Assembly (NCBI RefSeq): GCF_014805625.2
Contig: NW_023998471.1
Coordinates: forward strand, 118,835-182,834
Length of the DNA: 64,000 nucleotides
Direction of reading: 5' to 3'
Source of the DNA: Glossina fuscipes
Taxonomy: Eukaryota; Arthropoda; Insecta; Diptera; Glossinidae
Shown here: in pieces, positions 11,916-24,600 of the stretch
Position numbering within the stretch: the first letter of the stretch is position 1
Layout of the letters: each line of letters opens with the position of its first letter
Program-made: the position numbers and the translations under genes
Notes under the pieces: model-generated
What the model was told of the DNA's origin: nothing
The model's input: only the letters and a program-made list of their open reading frames with translations
Databases searched by the model: none

Positions 11916-14900
11916 AGGTGCCAAACTCTATTAAAAACATCAAAGTTTGATAAACAAATTAATCGAACTTTTTAGAAAAGGGGAGAATTTTTAATTTCAA
12001 ATTTCAGGGAAAATGAATAAGACAGTTAGACCCCTAAGGGAAAAGAATGTATATTAAGTAAGCGTAAAAGAAAAGATTTGTTAACGCATTTATGGCCTCT
12101 ATATTAAACTTAGCGAAGCGTCAAAATAAAATTAAATAATTGTGTAAAATGGCATATGCTTCACTTTACGAAAAACAGAGAAAGATATTTATCATTTGCT
12201 TTAATTCAATGTAATTATTTTCGTTAAAAAGATTTTAAAATTAACACTTACCGGCAGCCACATAATTTCCCAACACATAACTTTGGTGAAATTGTAAACA
12301 AGAAGAAGAAGACGAAGAAGAAGAAAATTATTTCGTTTTTCTCCTTTTTATAATAAATTTCACATTAATGAAAATGAAAGAAAGAAAGGAAAAAGAGAGA
12401 AGCTATAATTTTTCCTTAGAAAAACATTTGAAAATTTTATAAACAAACATGAAAAAAACACTTTTCCTTATCGTACATAAATGCAACTTTGTTATACTTA
12501 TGCGCACATTCTATAATTCACAAACTTTGTCACCGCAGTGTGTGCATGTGTTAATGTGTATTTGCCTGGGCCTGTGCGAATGTGTATGCCCATGTATATG
12601 TGTATGTGTGTATACGTGCATGTCCACGATGGACACCTGATAAAATAACCAAGAAAGTTATATACACGCTTTTCAACGAATTTTGAATACTCGTTACCTA
12701 ATGGTAGGTAATGCTTAACTAATCTTTTCATGTAGATAACATTATCGTTATGCGGAAGAAGAGTATCGAACGTATTAGTGGATCATCTTTGAAAAGGTCC
12801 TGCGCTTACCGTGTATCATAAATGCAACGCAATATATAAAATTCCTAGAACCTCTTCGTTATATGAAACCAGGACATATGGACGGACATAAACAAAACAG
12901 TTCTAAAATTCATAGCTTTTAAGAATTTATTTACAACTAAATGAATAATATCTTGATTTTTCAAATGAGACGTGCTCGAGTTCCTATGGATAGAAAAATC
13001 ATTCACATAAACGCATTCGCCCATTTTTACTAAGACAGCGTTTATGGCTTTTTGCATTAGCTGACTATAAAAACATGTTAGACCATTACTAAATCAAGTA
13101 ATTAACTGCTTTGATTTAAAAAATACATAAAAATATCTCAATAATGATAGACTGACTGACTGATAGCTTATGAAAAAAAAAATATATATATATGAAAATA
13201 AATAAACAAAAGAAAGAAGAAAACTGTTCAAATTATTTCAAATGAAATGAAAAACTTTTTAACACATGTCGCTTTAAAATAACAAAAAAAAAAAAAATTT
13301 TTTGAACTAACGGTTAAAAAAGAAGTTTGTTTAACCAGTTGTGACCAAAGTTTTTTTTCTATTTTTTCTTTCTATTCATTATGAATTTTTCTCTTATTTC
13401 AAGTTTAAATAAAAATCAACATCGTTTTCCTAATTAATTCGAACTCAAGAAAAATTTCACTTTCTTTAAAAAAAAGAAAAGAAGTCAACATAAATAAAAT
13501 AAAACAATTTTACTTGTGTCTAGGTAGCCATTCCTCTCTAAAGTGATGACATATTTCGGATAGACAGACCTTTTTCCCTTAGAACAATTTATGCAAAGCT
13601 TCCGGTCATGATCCGATTTTATGTGTGGAGATCGGGCTGAAATTCGTCTTCCGAAGGCTTTAAATCTTGCGAAGATTTTACTTTTCCAATAATTAGGTTA
13701 CTTGCAAGCGTAGTATGGGAGGTATACTTTACAGCTTTGCACTTCGCGCAGTAAGCAACAGCCGCACAAACAATGTTACCACCACAGCATTTCCGATGTA
13801 GGGCAATTAAAGGAAGGTCGGCAAGACATGCAGAGCAAAGAAATAAATTCTAGGACTAAAAAAAAAAAAGAAAAATTGGAGCAGCACTGGCCACTAAGAT
13901 TATCAGATCTCCTTTTATAGGACAAGCACTGGCAAGTACGATTATTGGATCTTCTTTCTTTTTTAAAAATAGACTTTTAAGCTAGAGAAGAGATTTTTTT
14001 TTTTTTTAAAGCTATGTCCAGTCACTTGAACAGAGTCATATAGTGTAGCGACGTTAAGTTCTTCATGTGCTTTCAAAAAGTCCACAAGGTTAAATGCTAC
14101 GGAAACGAATCTTCGAAAGGTGAGGAAAGGTTTCGCCATTCACAAAGCATATCCACAAATGCATATCGTTCGAGTCCCAACGATGTGGATCAGTTTTAGG
14201 AATTAGGAATAGAAATTAAATACGTTAACCGTCATTCAAATACTTGAAGTAAATTTTGAATCGATGAACCAAAATACATCACTTTGTCTGTACATTTGTC
14301 TTGAAGTTTACAAGAGCTTTAAATTGTCACTCTAGAGCTATTACAAAGGATTTTTCACTTCTTAGGGAATAAATGATATGAAATTTTAGGTTCCCAAAGT
14401 TGAAATAACTGGCTAATAGATAATAGGATTAATTTAACTAAATCTTTAATTTGCAAGGCAACATATATTTTATATAAATATTTTTACGGAAATCCCAAAT
14501 CCAGTTTATCCTAACTAATTGATTTGCCGGCCTAGGAAAACAATTAACGTAAAAGCAGGCTAACGGATTAAAATTGAAACCATAAACTTAGGAAATAGTA
14601 ATATGCTTGTAAAAATGTATATAAATAGACTATTTGCGGAAGGCAAGAACAAGAACATTTGAGTCGGGAAAGAATACTAGAGTTGCGAGGTCGAGAGTGT
14701 TGCCAAAGCAAAATGTCAATAATGCTATCCTTAAAGAAATTGATTGCAAATAAAGAGTCTTAAAGCGAAAAGTGTTTTCTCTTACTAAAAAAAAATTCAC
14801 GATCTAGTGATCGAGAAAAGAGAATTTCGTAACAATATCTTAGAAGAGAGCTACCACAGGTTCGGAATTTTTAAGTTTTGACAACAGGTGAACCGCCATG

Positions 14901-16253
14901 ATTAGATCTCCAGTATATGTTACGGATGCTCCGAATATTTGTTATCAAATGTTTCAAATTCACCATCGAGAAATGGATAGATGAAAGGTGCGTTGACATC
15001 CCCCAGACCGCGGAAATTTTTTAATGAATTTTTTCCTCTAATTGAACCCGAAAATTTCGATACTACTTTTTCGCTATTGTATTCAAGGTTTCAACATAAT
15101 TGATTAGAAAAATTTTCTTCGCAACTCAAAGGCTTAACTCCTTTCGGGAGACTTCCAGTATTTTAATCGTAAACAGTACGCTGAATGAACAAACTATTCC
15201 TTTGAACACAAGTCCGTTATTACTGGGAAAGTTTAATTAACTAACTGCTTCACCAATCTTGTTAAAGTCTGTCTAACTACTGATTCAATTGAAATGCATG
15301 TGAGTGCACGGTAGTCAACCACAGTTCATCGGTGGTCTTCCAAAAGGGAAGCACGGAATTCATTAACTGTTATTGGAAGGATTATTTTTGGTGTTATCAT
15401 TGGGGATTATAAGATTGTGTTAAGTTTGGTAATCCGCAGTTTTGCTATTACTTATGAAGGAACCCTTTTCCCGAAATTCAAAATTTCATTCGACTCAGAT
15501 GACCCTTTTTTAAATACATATTCGATCGGGCCACGATGATTCAAGCTCTCAACAAACGAATGTAAGAAGAGCATATAGGGTCGAAACAATTTAAACTATG
15601 TTTAAAGAATGGAAGAAGACAATATAGGGTCGAAACGATCTAAAATTTTGAAAACTGGAACAACAGCATGCCGTGTCATTTAAGTGGGTTATCATAAGGC
15701 TAGGAAGTTTCCGAACGATATAGTATCGCACATAAAGGCTTTTTAAAGAGTCCTCCAAAATATATATATGTTTTGATAAACCCTATAAGCTTATTAAATT
15801 GTGTCGAATGTTCATCAATTTAAATTAATATTTGCTAATCATATGATTAAGATCTTAACCTCATTTCATAATTATAATATAAAACAATTACTTAGTTCTT
15901 CGTAAGCGACAATCTTGGTAAATCAGTGAGTGACATGCAAAAGATCCCAAGTAATAAACGAAAAGAAAAAGTAATAATAAATCAATGTAAACCAATAGAG
16001 CATTAATCAATCAATCAATCAATACATTGATTGAATGATCGACCAAGACAGATTATTATTGTTATTGTTGTTAAAAATTTCATTTTTTTTTTTCCTTTTT
16101 TTTATTTATGCATACAAAACTTTATTAGACACGTTCATTTCTCCTGATTTCTGGGTTAAACAGTACAAAATTAGAGAATTCGCAACAGAAGCTCAAGCTA
16201 AACTTTTGTAAAGACAGTTTAAAATTTGCCAAAAAGTCGCCAAGAAAATAAAC

Positions 16254-16280
16254 AAAAAAAAAAAAAAAAAAAAAAAAAAA
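16254..16280. repeat. Poly-A run (27 bases)
   Basis: Uninterrupted A tract; could be a retroposon tail, but I see no upstream source or target-site duplication. Confidence 0.8.
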
Positions 16281-17224
16281 ACATCATTGAAGACACAACC
16301 ATCACATCTGTGAACCGTATAATAATTCAGTTAATGTTTATAGATTTTACAAGTTGTCTTCTCCTGTTGCTGTTGTTGCTTTAAAACCCAACTCTTTCGT
16401 GCCACTTGCTGTTTTTGCTTTTGTAGCTGACAGGGTAAAAACGTTTAACCATTGGTTTCGCATGGGTTTCTTGGCTAACTTTGCTTATAATCTTCTTTTC
16501 TTCTTTCTTTCTCCCGTCACCCGTCACTTACATACTTAAGAAAGTTTATTCACAATCATCCTCCATTAACATCTCTACACCATACTCCAGTTTATACTGT
16601 TCATGACATTCAGTCTTTATGCGACTTTTACCAATGACGGTTGTGTTGAGCGGATATCATACTCGTATATACTCCATCATTATATTCTCTTAGTGTTTAT
16701 TTGCGAGCCTGTTATGTCAAACAAACGTAATATGGCATGAGCACGCATTTACCTATCATAGTTTGTGAATATTTCTTAAAATTATAAAAAGAATTTCAAA
16801 AACGCTCTTAATTTAGTTTTTTTTTTTCGCGTACCTACGTCGGAATCATGAACTTGCAAACAATTTGATAGATGACTCGAAATAACTATAAATTATTTTT
16901 TATTTACCTTAATGTGTGAACTTATTTACTATGACTATGGGAATATGTATTAAATATATTTTTATTTTTATTTTTTTTTGGAAATAAAGTTTAACAAACA
17001 GAAATAAGAAAAGATTTCTTAATAAAAGAAAAATTTCACTTTTCCTGTTGTTATGTTCAATTAATTTGGCCGAACTGTTGAAGGCAAGTAACGGCTCGTT
17101 TTTGGATTACATCGGAAAATTTTCAAATTAATTTACAAATACAAAAAAAGGTAAGTAAAGGAACGGTCATCATTTCGCGGCCTCCTGGAAGATAAGCAAA
17201 ATATGTAAAATTAAACAAAGAAGA

Positions 17225-17725
17225 AAATTATATTCGGTCATGACCGAATCTTTTATACCTTTTATACCACAAGGAAAATAAGGAAGTTTTTGTACTCTAC
17301 CATATTTGATGGGCGTTGCTGATTTTCTTAATAGTTTCATAAAAATAGTGGCAATCTATATGGTGCATGTGATATCCTTTATGAATGACAGGCAAGAAAT
17401 ATGAAGAGCAAATGTGTTCACAGATTTTATTGTACAATCGTTTGGGCGTTGTAGGCGTGACCGTTCACCGATTTGGTTGTTTTTCAAATTCTATTGCAAG
17501 CTTGTAACCGGTATCTCGTCATTTTTACGGCGAAGAGAATGTTTACAACATAAATTACACAAACGGACGGACGGACATGCTTAAATCGATTTAGAATTTG
17601 TTACCGATCAAGCCTATCTAGACTTTACGGAGTTTTTGAAGCTCCCTTTCTGAGCCTTGCAAAAGTTTTGACAAATTGAATACATGTCTCGTTTCTTCCT
17701 TCGGTGATGGCTGTAAAAAAGTCTT
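17225..17725 (+). repeat. Fly interspersed repeat, family 1, longest copy
   Basis: About 500 bp. The head holds the perfect palindrome attcggtcatgaccgaat followed by cttttatacc. The body contains acggacggacatgcttaaat, gttaccgatcaagcctatct, acggagtttttgaagctccc, and the tail ccttcggtgatggctgtaaa. Related heads occur at 31568 and 43078. Looks like a degenerate non-autonomous element. Confidence 0.65.
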
Positions 17726-19634
17726 CAACTTGGTCCCAATTGTTTACATCCACCATAACATAAGTTGCTTCCTCTTATAATTGCCTTTTAAAAACTATAT
17801 CAACTGTAAATATTTTTACTTAGCCAGTGTGTAAGTTGATCTGTTCGTATTAATGCGTGAAACTGATATTCTGCGTTTTAAAAATTGTCGAAGCTGCGAT
17901 AGAAAATTTACACGTAACGGTCACTCGGACAGCACTTAAAATCTTATCATAAACATTTTCATTAGTAAACTTTCAAATAAAGGAACTGAAGGAAAACGTA
18001 AAAAGTGTGATTTACTTAACCCAGCTTCATCTGTCCCTCCCTTCACTAACCAATTCGCAGTGAATCTAATCATAATCGCAAAAATTATGACATAAGCCTG
18101 AAGCACTTTGCCAATGTTTTTAGGAAAAAGAAGTTAGAAAAACTTATACGTCCGGAAACGAGTTCACAATTGTTAAAAAGCTGCTATAGACGATAAGAAA
18201 TTAAAGTTTACTAAAAATATTTATTAGTGCAATCCCAAATAAGCATGCTGTGCAGAAGCAGAGCCGGCTTTAGTTAGTAAATTACTTTGCATAGTTATTA
18301 CCCGGAGTAAATAATAGACTATCGCTCCTTGAGGAACACCCGTCAGAGGTACAATTAAAGGTTTGTTGTTTGGGGATATTTAGCCAAATTATTTGAGTCT
18401 ATCCGTTCATTCGTCCGATATTCATGAGTTAAGGGAGTAAAATTCATTCAAGATTGTTGTCTATCCACTCATAAGTCCGATCTTCATGGATTAGTGGAGT
18501 AGAGTCCACTGTCAAAATTGCGGCTGCAAATTTATTTTCGATAGCTAAGAAAAAGCTAGCTAGAACCTTCATGTATATATATAACGTATTTACAATGTTA
18601 ATCTGAAATTAAATGCAAGTATTTAATAGGTCCAATTAAATATTCGAATCAAAAAGAAAGCTTTGCTTTTAATCAGAGTTACTGGTACTGGTTTTTTAAA
18701 ACTTTATAATAATAAATCAATGAATTTATTAAAAGGCCTCAGCGATCCAGTCGCCAAAAGAAGAAAGACTTTCAGATCATTAACATGGCTGGTATTTAAC
18801 CTTGATTTCTAACGTAATCTTTTAGTACATTAATTACATTGTCCATCAACATGTTTTTTTTCCAGTTTTCTGCACTTTCGCACACTGCTGTGAACGCATA
18901 ACATTCAATAAAGAAAATGCTGAAATCAATTATAAATTTCATGTCAACATTTGCTCGTATTTATTACCTTAATAACTACGGTTTTTTTAGCTAGCACAGG
19001 ATTATCTACGATAGAAGATTTTTCATTCGTTAATGATCCTCGGAAGTATTCATTACAAACTCCTTAGGCTAGGGTTAGCGAAAGGCTTAAAACCTATTTA
19101 CTGATCTGCATCTACCCCGACAGTCAAGCCATTTTAAAGTCCCTAAAAGGACGAATGATAGCATGAAGACTTGCGTTGGAGAGTCTTCAAACACTCAATG
19201 AGGTGCCTGGCCATTCGAGGGCAACAAAAGGGCTGGAAAGTTCGAAGAATCATGATATGCCGTGAAAATTTTTGTGGCGGACCAAGAAGCCATGTGAATA
19301 AGCTGATATCGCAATGGTCACAGCAAAAATTGAATTGGCATTGAAAGCAATGTACAAGACAACAGCAAAAAGGGACTTAAAAAAACTTCTGTTATGGCAC
19401 ATAAATTACTGGAAGAAGGAAACAGCGTCCTATGTTTCTAGATCGCGGTACGGATTTCCCAAGAAACTAATAATTAATAATACCATTCTCGCGAGGGAGT
19501 CCCACACGTAAAGTATGTTCGCCGGCACTCTCAAAAATTGGTATATGGATCTGAGTCGGTAGGCAACAATAGACCGAGTGACCAGCAATGCATAACAGAT
19601 TTTGTCAAACAACGTATACGTGGACTGTATGAAA

Positions 19635-19905
19635 ATTCAATGCGCTAATCGTAAAAACCAACCAACTAACGCATCCATCATTAACAAAATATTTTGCAAT
19701 TTTTGAATGCTCGGTCGATTTTAGACGAGTATGAAGATGAACGAGATAATTTCTTGGACAATTTGCTAACTCTCGATAAGACTCTTGTGCAGTATGATTT
19801 AAAATGTAGGCAATTTTCCTTCTTAGCGACAATCGAAAGTCGAGCGTACAGCGCACAATTGCAAATTAGCGCTTATTTTGCCTCATGTTATGAGGCATGT
19901 TGAAG
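19635..19905 (+). pseudogene. Mariner-family transposase fossil (central part)
   Basis: The frame at 19694-19903 carries ILDEYEDERDNFLDNLLTL followed by DKTLVQYDLKCRQ. This corresponds to the mariner block around the second catalytic Asp ('...F-L-x-R-x-V-T-x-D-E-x-W-V-x-Y-x-x-x-x-K'). The D is kept, the following E is K and the W is L, and the upstream sequence has stops, so it is dead. Region 19260-19520 also has an open frame of 65 codons that may be part of the same insertion, but I do not recognise it. Confidence 0.6.
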
Positions 19906-19909
19906 ACAC

Positions 19910-21600
19910 AATATCACTTAATGGATAATTCGAAAGAATAAAATCTTTCGATTCCTGCACACACACTTATAATTCAATGTGCATTAGCTTCCAGAAAAGT
20001 TAAACAAAAGCGTCACATGATGATTTGTTGTTGTTGATTCAGTTAAAGAAGTATTAAATACCGCTCAGATTGTGCCAGTATATTAGCTTTGCCAGCTAAT
20101 GAGAGTTTATCGATTGTATGTGCTGGGTAGCTGGGAAGCTGGGTATCTTATTCCACGTGATGAAACCTTGTTTTCATTTCTTCTCAAACAGACTGCTCAA
20201 TATGCTATAGAATCCGCGGACGAATAGTCCGATTGACAACGAATTCAATTATGGAACGCCTTATAATTTAGTAATCCATGCTTGTCCCTAAAGCCGTTGG
20301 CCAAACAAACACCGAGAACATTTAAGCGGATTCGAGCCTATGTTTGCATCCTCGCTAAAAAGAGAACATTTCTGCTTCCAAAACGATACTGTTGCCTACA
20401 TCACTCATGAATTTTTTCGTCTCTTAAAGTATAGTTTCGAGAAGTATTTGTAGATCAATATTTGTTTCTTAATGCGTTGAAAAGCAAACTTACCGCGTGT
20501 GTTTCGAAAGAAAGATGCTGGCGGGCTTATATTGTTTCCACTAACTTGAAGTTGAAAGGAAATAACTTTGTCTTGTGACTTATTCAACAAGTTTGAAATC
20601 ATTTCCTCTTCACCTAATTTATGCCTACCTATGGCATTTATACTTTGATTGGTACCCTTACAATATAAAACACAGTTTTATTAAAATTGCAGTGAAATAA
20701 ATTCCAAGATTATAGTCTTAAAGCACTACCAACATCTAAGAATATCGTCTTTAATAAAAACTCTAGCGCAGTTGAGATTTGGACCCATGGCCACTGTTAG
20801 TTAATATCCTTTGTCTACGCAGCCACCCAGAGGGATTTTGAAGTAAAACTTTTAAATTAATAAAAATATAGTAAATATATTAACGAAATATGCATTTCAT
20901 GTTCACTATTATGCAACATGATATTAAGTTTTGCGTTTTTTTTTTTTTTATTCTAAAATATGAAAATTTCGAAACTTCAAGTAATGACTCTTGCAACACC
21001 ACGCTTCAATTGTTCGCAAGTCCTCTGTTTACGACTTTGTAACAGAATCTTGTCTTGTTCTTGTCCGATATACGGGTCTGGTAATAAGTAATTAAATGCA
21101 TTTTTCCCGCTTTGTTTACTTAAGGTCTTATAATTAAACAGTAATACGTAGTGGTTATGGAATGCTTTCTTCTTGCTGGCTGACAATGTCGCATTAAAAG
21201 TTTAATGAACTTTTTTGTTTGACTATTTCCGCTAATGTTATTTATTATTATTATGTTTTTATGACTTGCGTTTCTATGTTTAACTGGTGTTCAAAACATT
21301 GTAGTTTATACTTTAGGAACAAAGTTTTTTTGTTTATTTAAAAAAAAAAAAATATGAAAAATTATTATTATTGTTTTTTTCTTTTTTTGTATATTTCAGC
21401 TAAAAACTGTTGTAGTTGCTTCTTGACGGTGGTATAAATCATGGTTTCTAAGACCTTTAAGAAAACATTACGGATCTATAACTTTGTTATAGTTTTTTCA
21501 CCTAAGCCAATGCAATAGAAAATCATATTACAAAACGGATCGTAAACTATTAGGAAGAAGCAATAACGGCAAACGAATATCGGTGACAAAAGCACGTTTA
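19910..21600. other. Intergenic region upstream of the MIEAP-like gene
   Basis: Contains a SINE-like copy (20690-20835) and, closer to 21614, the presumed promoter and 5' UTR of the next gene. No TATA box or initiator could be assigned with confidence, and no other gene is visible. Confidence 0.5.
20690..20835 (-). repeat. tRNA-derived SINE-like element, copy
   Basis: Read on the minus strand it has a tRNA-like head: an A-box-like ggtggctgcgtagacaaagg, then about 25 bases later a B-box-like atgggtccaaatctcaact, followed by a body ending gctttaagactataatcttg. The same layout recurs at 41985-42145 (minus) and partly at 48345-48460. Confidence 0.6.
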
Positions 21601-21613
21601 AGATTCTTTAACT

Positions 21614-24600
21614 ATGGCAGATAGTCGAGAAAGAATACGAGGTCCTGCACGTGATGGCCGTGAATTTTTGACTAGTCCGCGTCAGGTTTTAAGGCGTTTA
21701 ATGTTACTATCAGAGGGACGGCAATATCGCGAAGCAGCAGGTGTTGTCGGCCGTCTAGGACCCTCGGTATTAAGGTCTGTTGTCGCAGAGCTGCCCATTG
21801 ACTTGCTGTTAGAGCATTTACCACATAGCGCCTACCTTTTGGAATCATTTTATTCAAGGCAAGATTCTAGCAAACACTTTTTTTAAATATTATATAAAAA
21901 GTAAAAATTGATTTTAAAATTTATGCCATCTTGCAGATTAATTACGGTTAACCCTTCTCCAAAATTAGATGTGCCAACTGAATCGATTGTTTGGCAACTA
22001 GTAAGATTATTTTCGAATCCTCATGATACAAACATTAAACAGCGTTGTTCAAAACTTATACAATCGTTAGTACAATATGAACCTAATCTAAGACATACAA
22101 TAAGAGATACCCGCAAATCATTTAATAATGCTGTCCAAGGTTTAGGTAGTCATGGCTTAACTGCTGATGCCACCGGTCAGTTGATATCTTTGCATTCAGC
22201 TTTAAAAACGGAATTGCAAAGACATGTAGATACTTACAAGATGGCTCTGCATAAATTGGAAGAGTTAAGTATGATAACAGTAAAACCAGATCCCGCCCAA
22301 TCTTCACATCAACGCCTCTTAGCCATTAGTTACGGGGACATACAACAAAGACTTATTGATAATAAAACTTTATTAACCATATTGGATAAGCCGGCCTTAA
22401 AGCAATTAACTAGTCTAATTGAAAATTTATCGCAGAGAGTGGAAAACGATAAAGAAGTGCTAAAATGTGTGGGACAATTGAAACGTGTTGATTCACAAGC
22501 AAATGTTGAAAAGAGACCGGCAGCTGGCTTATTAATGAACTTTGCACGTGGTTGTGAAATTATTTTAAATGTTATGGGTAATGAGATTGTTTCAAATTCA
22601 AAAACACCAATTGTTACAACAATTGCTAATGGCTTAAATTCACCCAATGGCAGCAATAGCAGCGATGGCTACCATTCAGATGACTCAGCAAATGAGGACA
22701 TTGGGTAAAAATATCATTTCATTTTTCTTTTTATTATTATTATTTATTTTTCTCATTTAATAACTTTTCTTTCATATATATTTTTAGTAGCATGGTTACT
22801 CAGTATCGTTCTTTGTATTTAGAAAATAGATCAGACACTTTAGAGTCATTGGATAGTATGCCACAGCTAAAACACGTACATAATTTAAAAGCGAAAATAT
22901 TATTTTCAATTATTGTGGTGAGTAGAAAAATCAAATCGTGATAAAATGCGAAAAACTGTCCATTTTAAATTGCTTCATAAAAGCATAAATGTGCAAAAAA
23001 GTACACTTAGCCAATCAAAATAGAAAAACAACACCGTTCAAATAATAATAATAACAATATCATATATCAGAAATATAGAAAAAAATATATATAAATAAAT
23101 AATATAATAAACAGTAACTTTGAATAAAAACAAAATTTATAAACATTAGGGAGACAACATAATTTCTTGTTTTTGTTTTTTTTTTTTTTAACTTTTCTGT
23201 CTAGTTTCTTCACATACCTAAGCTTGCAACTTTTTTTTACTTTGATTTTTATTTCAAAAGCAATTAGAAGCAAGAGTACACAACCATAACCTAGTTAGAA
23301 TTTTAGTACCTTTGTTACTTTGACAATAAACTTACATACAAATTTAGCGCCATTTTCTCTTTCTTGTAAAATATTACATATATTCTTACAATTGCTTATC
23401 TTTCATTTTTGCAAACCATTTTTTAGGCACAAAGAGTATAACTTTTATTTAATTCTGTTTTTTCCTAAATCGCAAGTAATTATTTCATTTATCACATTTA
23501 TTCGTAAACTTTGAATAATTTTTTATTTAATTTTTCTCAAAATATTTTTATTACACGTCACCCACGCTCGCCTCCTTCCCGAAATACATTGTACAACTGA
23601 AAGAGAAAAAGATTGATCAGCTCTAAAATGCAAGAGAAGTTTGAGAAGCGCAATTGCTTTTTAATGAGATTTCTTGTTTTTTTCTAACACAAAAGAGAAA
23701 TTTTACATTCACAATTGCTCTTTAAAAAGGTTTTTGTCTTGTTTTTTAAAATGCAAGAGAACTTTCACATCCACAATCGCTCTTATTTTTGTTATTTTCT
23801 AAATTCAAGAGAAATCTGCAATGCATAACTGCTCTCTTTCTCCTTTTCTTTTATATTTCAACAAACACACAAACCATAGAAATTTCGAGCTTGAGGTGTA
23901 CAATTCTAACTTTTTTTTATCAGTGATTTTATCAGTGACATTTTATATATAGTAAAAAAATTAAAAAGTAAGCTAAAATTGCAGTGGATTTTTCTTCCAG
24001 AATTTTTCGCATTCTTAATCGTATTTTTTGCAAATTACGCCAGAGCGCATTAAGCAGATATTAACATCGACGGCTTTTGCTTTTTTGGTCAGTTAGTTCA
24101 TGTTAATTTTTTTTCCATGTTAAGTTGCGTGTCGACGGCTTTTGCTTTTTTGGTCACTTTGTTTTACAATCCCTCTGGTCTGTTAAGTTGCGCCTTTAAC
24201 ATAGCTGATCGGCGTTAACATTTATGTTGTTAGTTGGGCACTCAACCATTTATATATATTATAAACGACTCTATGCTTTGCCTTTCAACAGGGAATTTAG
24301 CGAGGACATGGTTATATTTACTAGTTACGAATAATCACGTAGCTGAAAGTTGCTTTTCGCTTTAGTATTTCTCAAACATCTAAATACAAATGCGAAAGCA
24401 AATTTTTCATTCGCGATTAATAACCCGATTATGATAGGCCATTAAACGAAGTGATTTTTTGTTTTTATTATTTTTTGTTATTTATTAAAAAAGAAAAACA
24501 AGCGTGCGAGTTCACAGTGAACAAAATTGAAAGCCGGAACATTGCCTTCAATGACCATTCACAACTAAAGCTGCAGAGTACAGACTCTATATTTGTTCAC

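Larger units (their letters stand above)
2950..19250. other. Long gene-free stretch with dispersed and simple repeats
   Basis: No open frame here exceeds about 80 codons, and none has a recognisable domain, splice-linked partner or protein-like composition. What it does hold: interspersed repeat copies (listed separately), an AATA run (4328-4361), an AT run (9707-9731), a TGTG-rich purine/pyrimidine stretch (about 12538-12620), short tandem duplications at 7900-7940, 13884-13960 and 15558-15650, and an A-run of 27 at 16254-16280. It may be intergenic or intron of a gene whose exons lie outside; the sequence does not say which. Confidence 0.55.

Noticed and set aside
12540..12731. Cys-rich peptide frames in the TGTG-rich stretch
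   Set aside because: Codons come from TG/GTAT simple sequence; same stretch is open on both strands.
22330..22656. Minus-strand open frame of 108 codons
   Set aside because: Antisense to exon 2 of the MIEAP-like gene, whose plus frame is phase-consistent through six exons.
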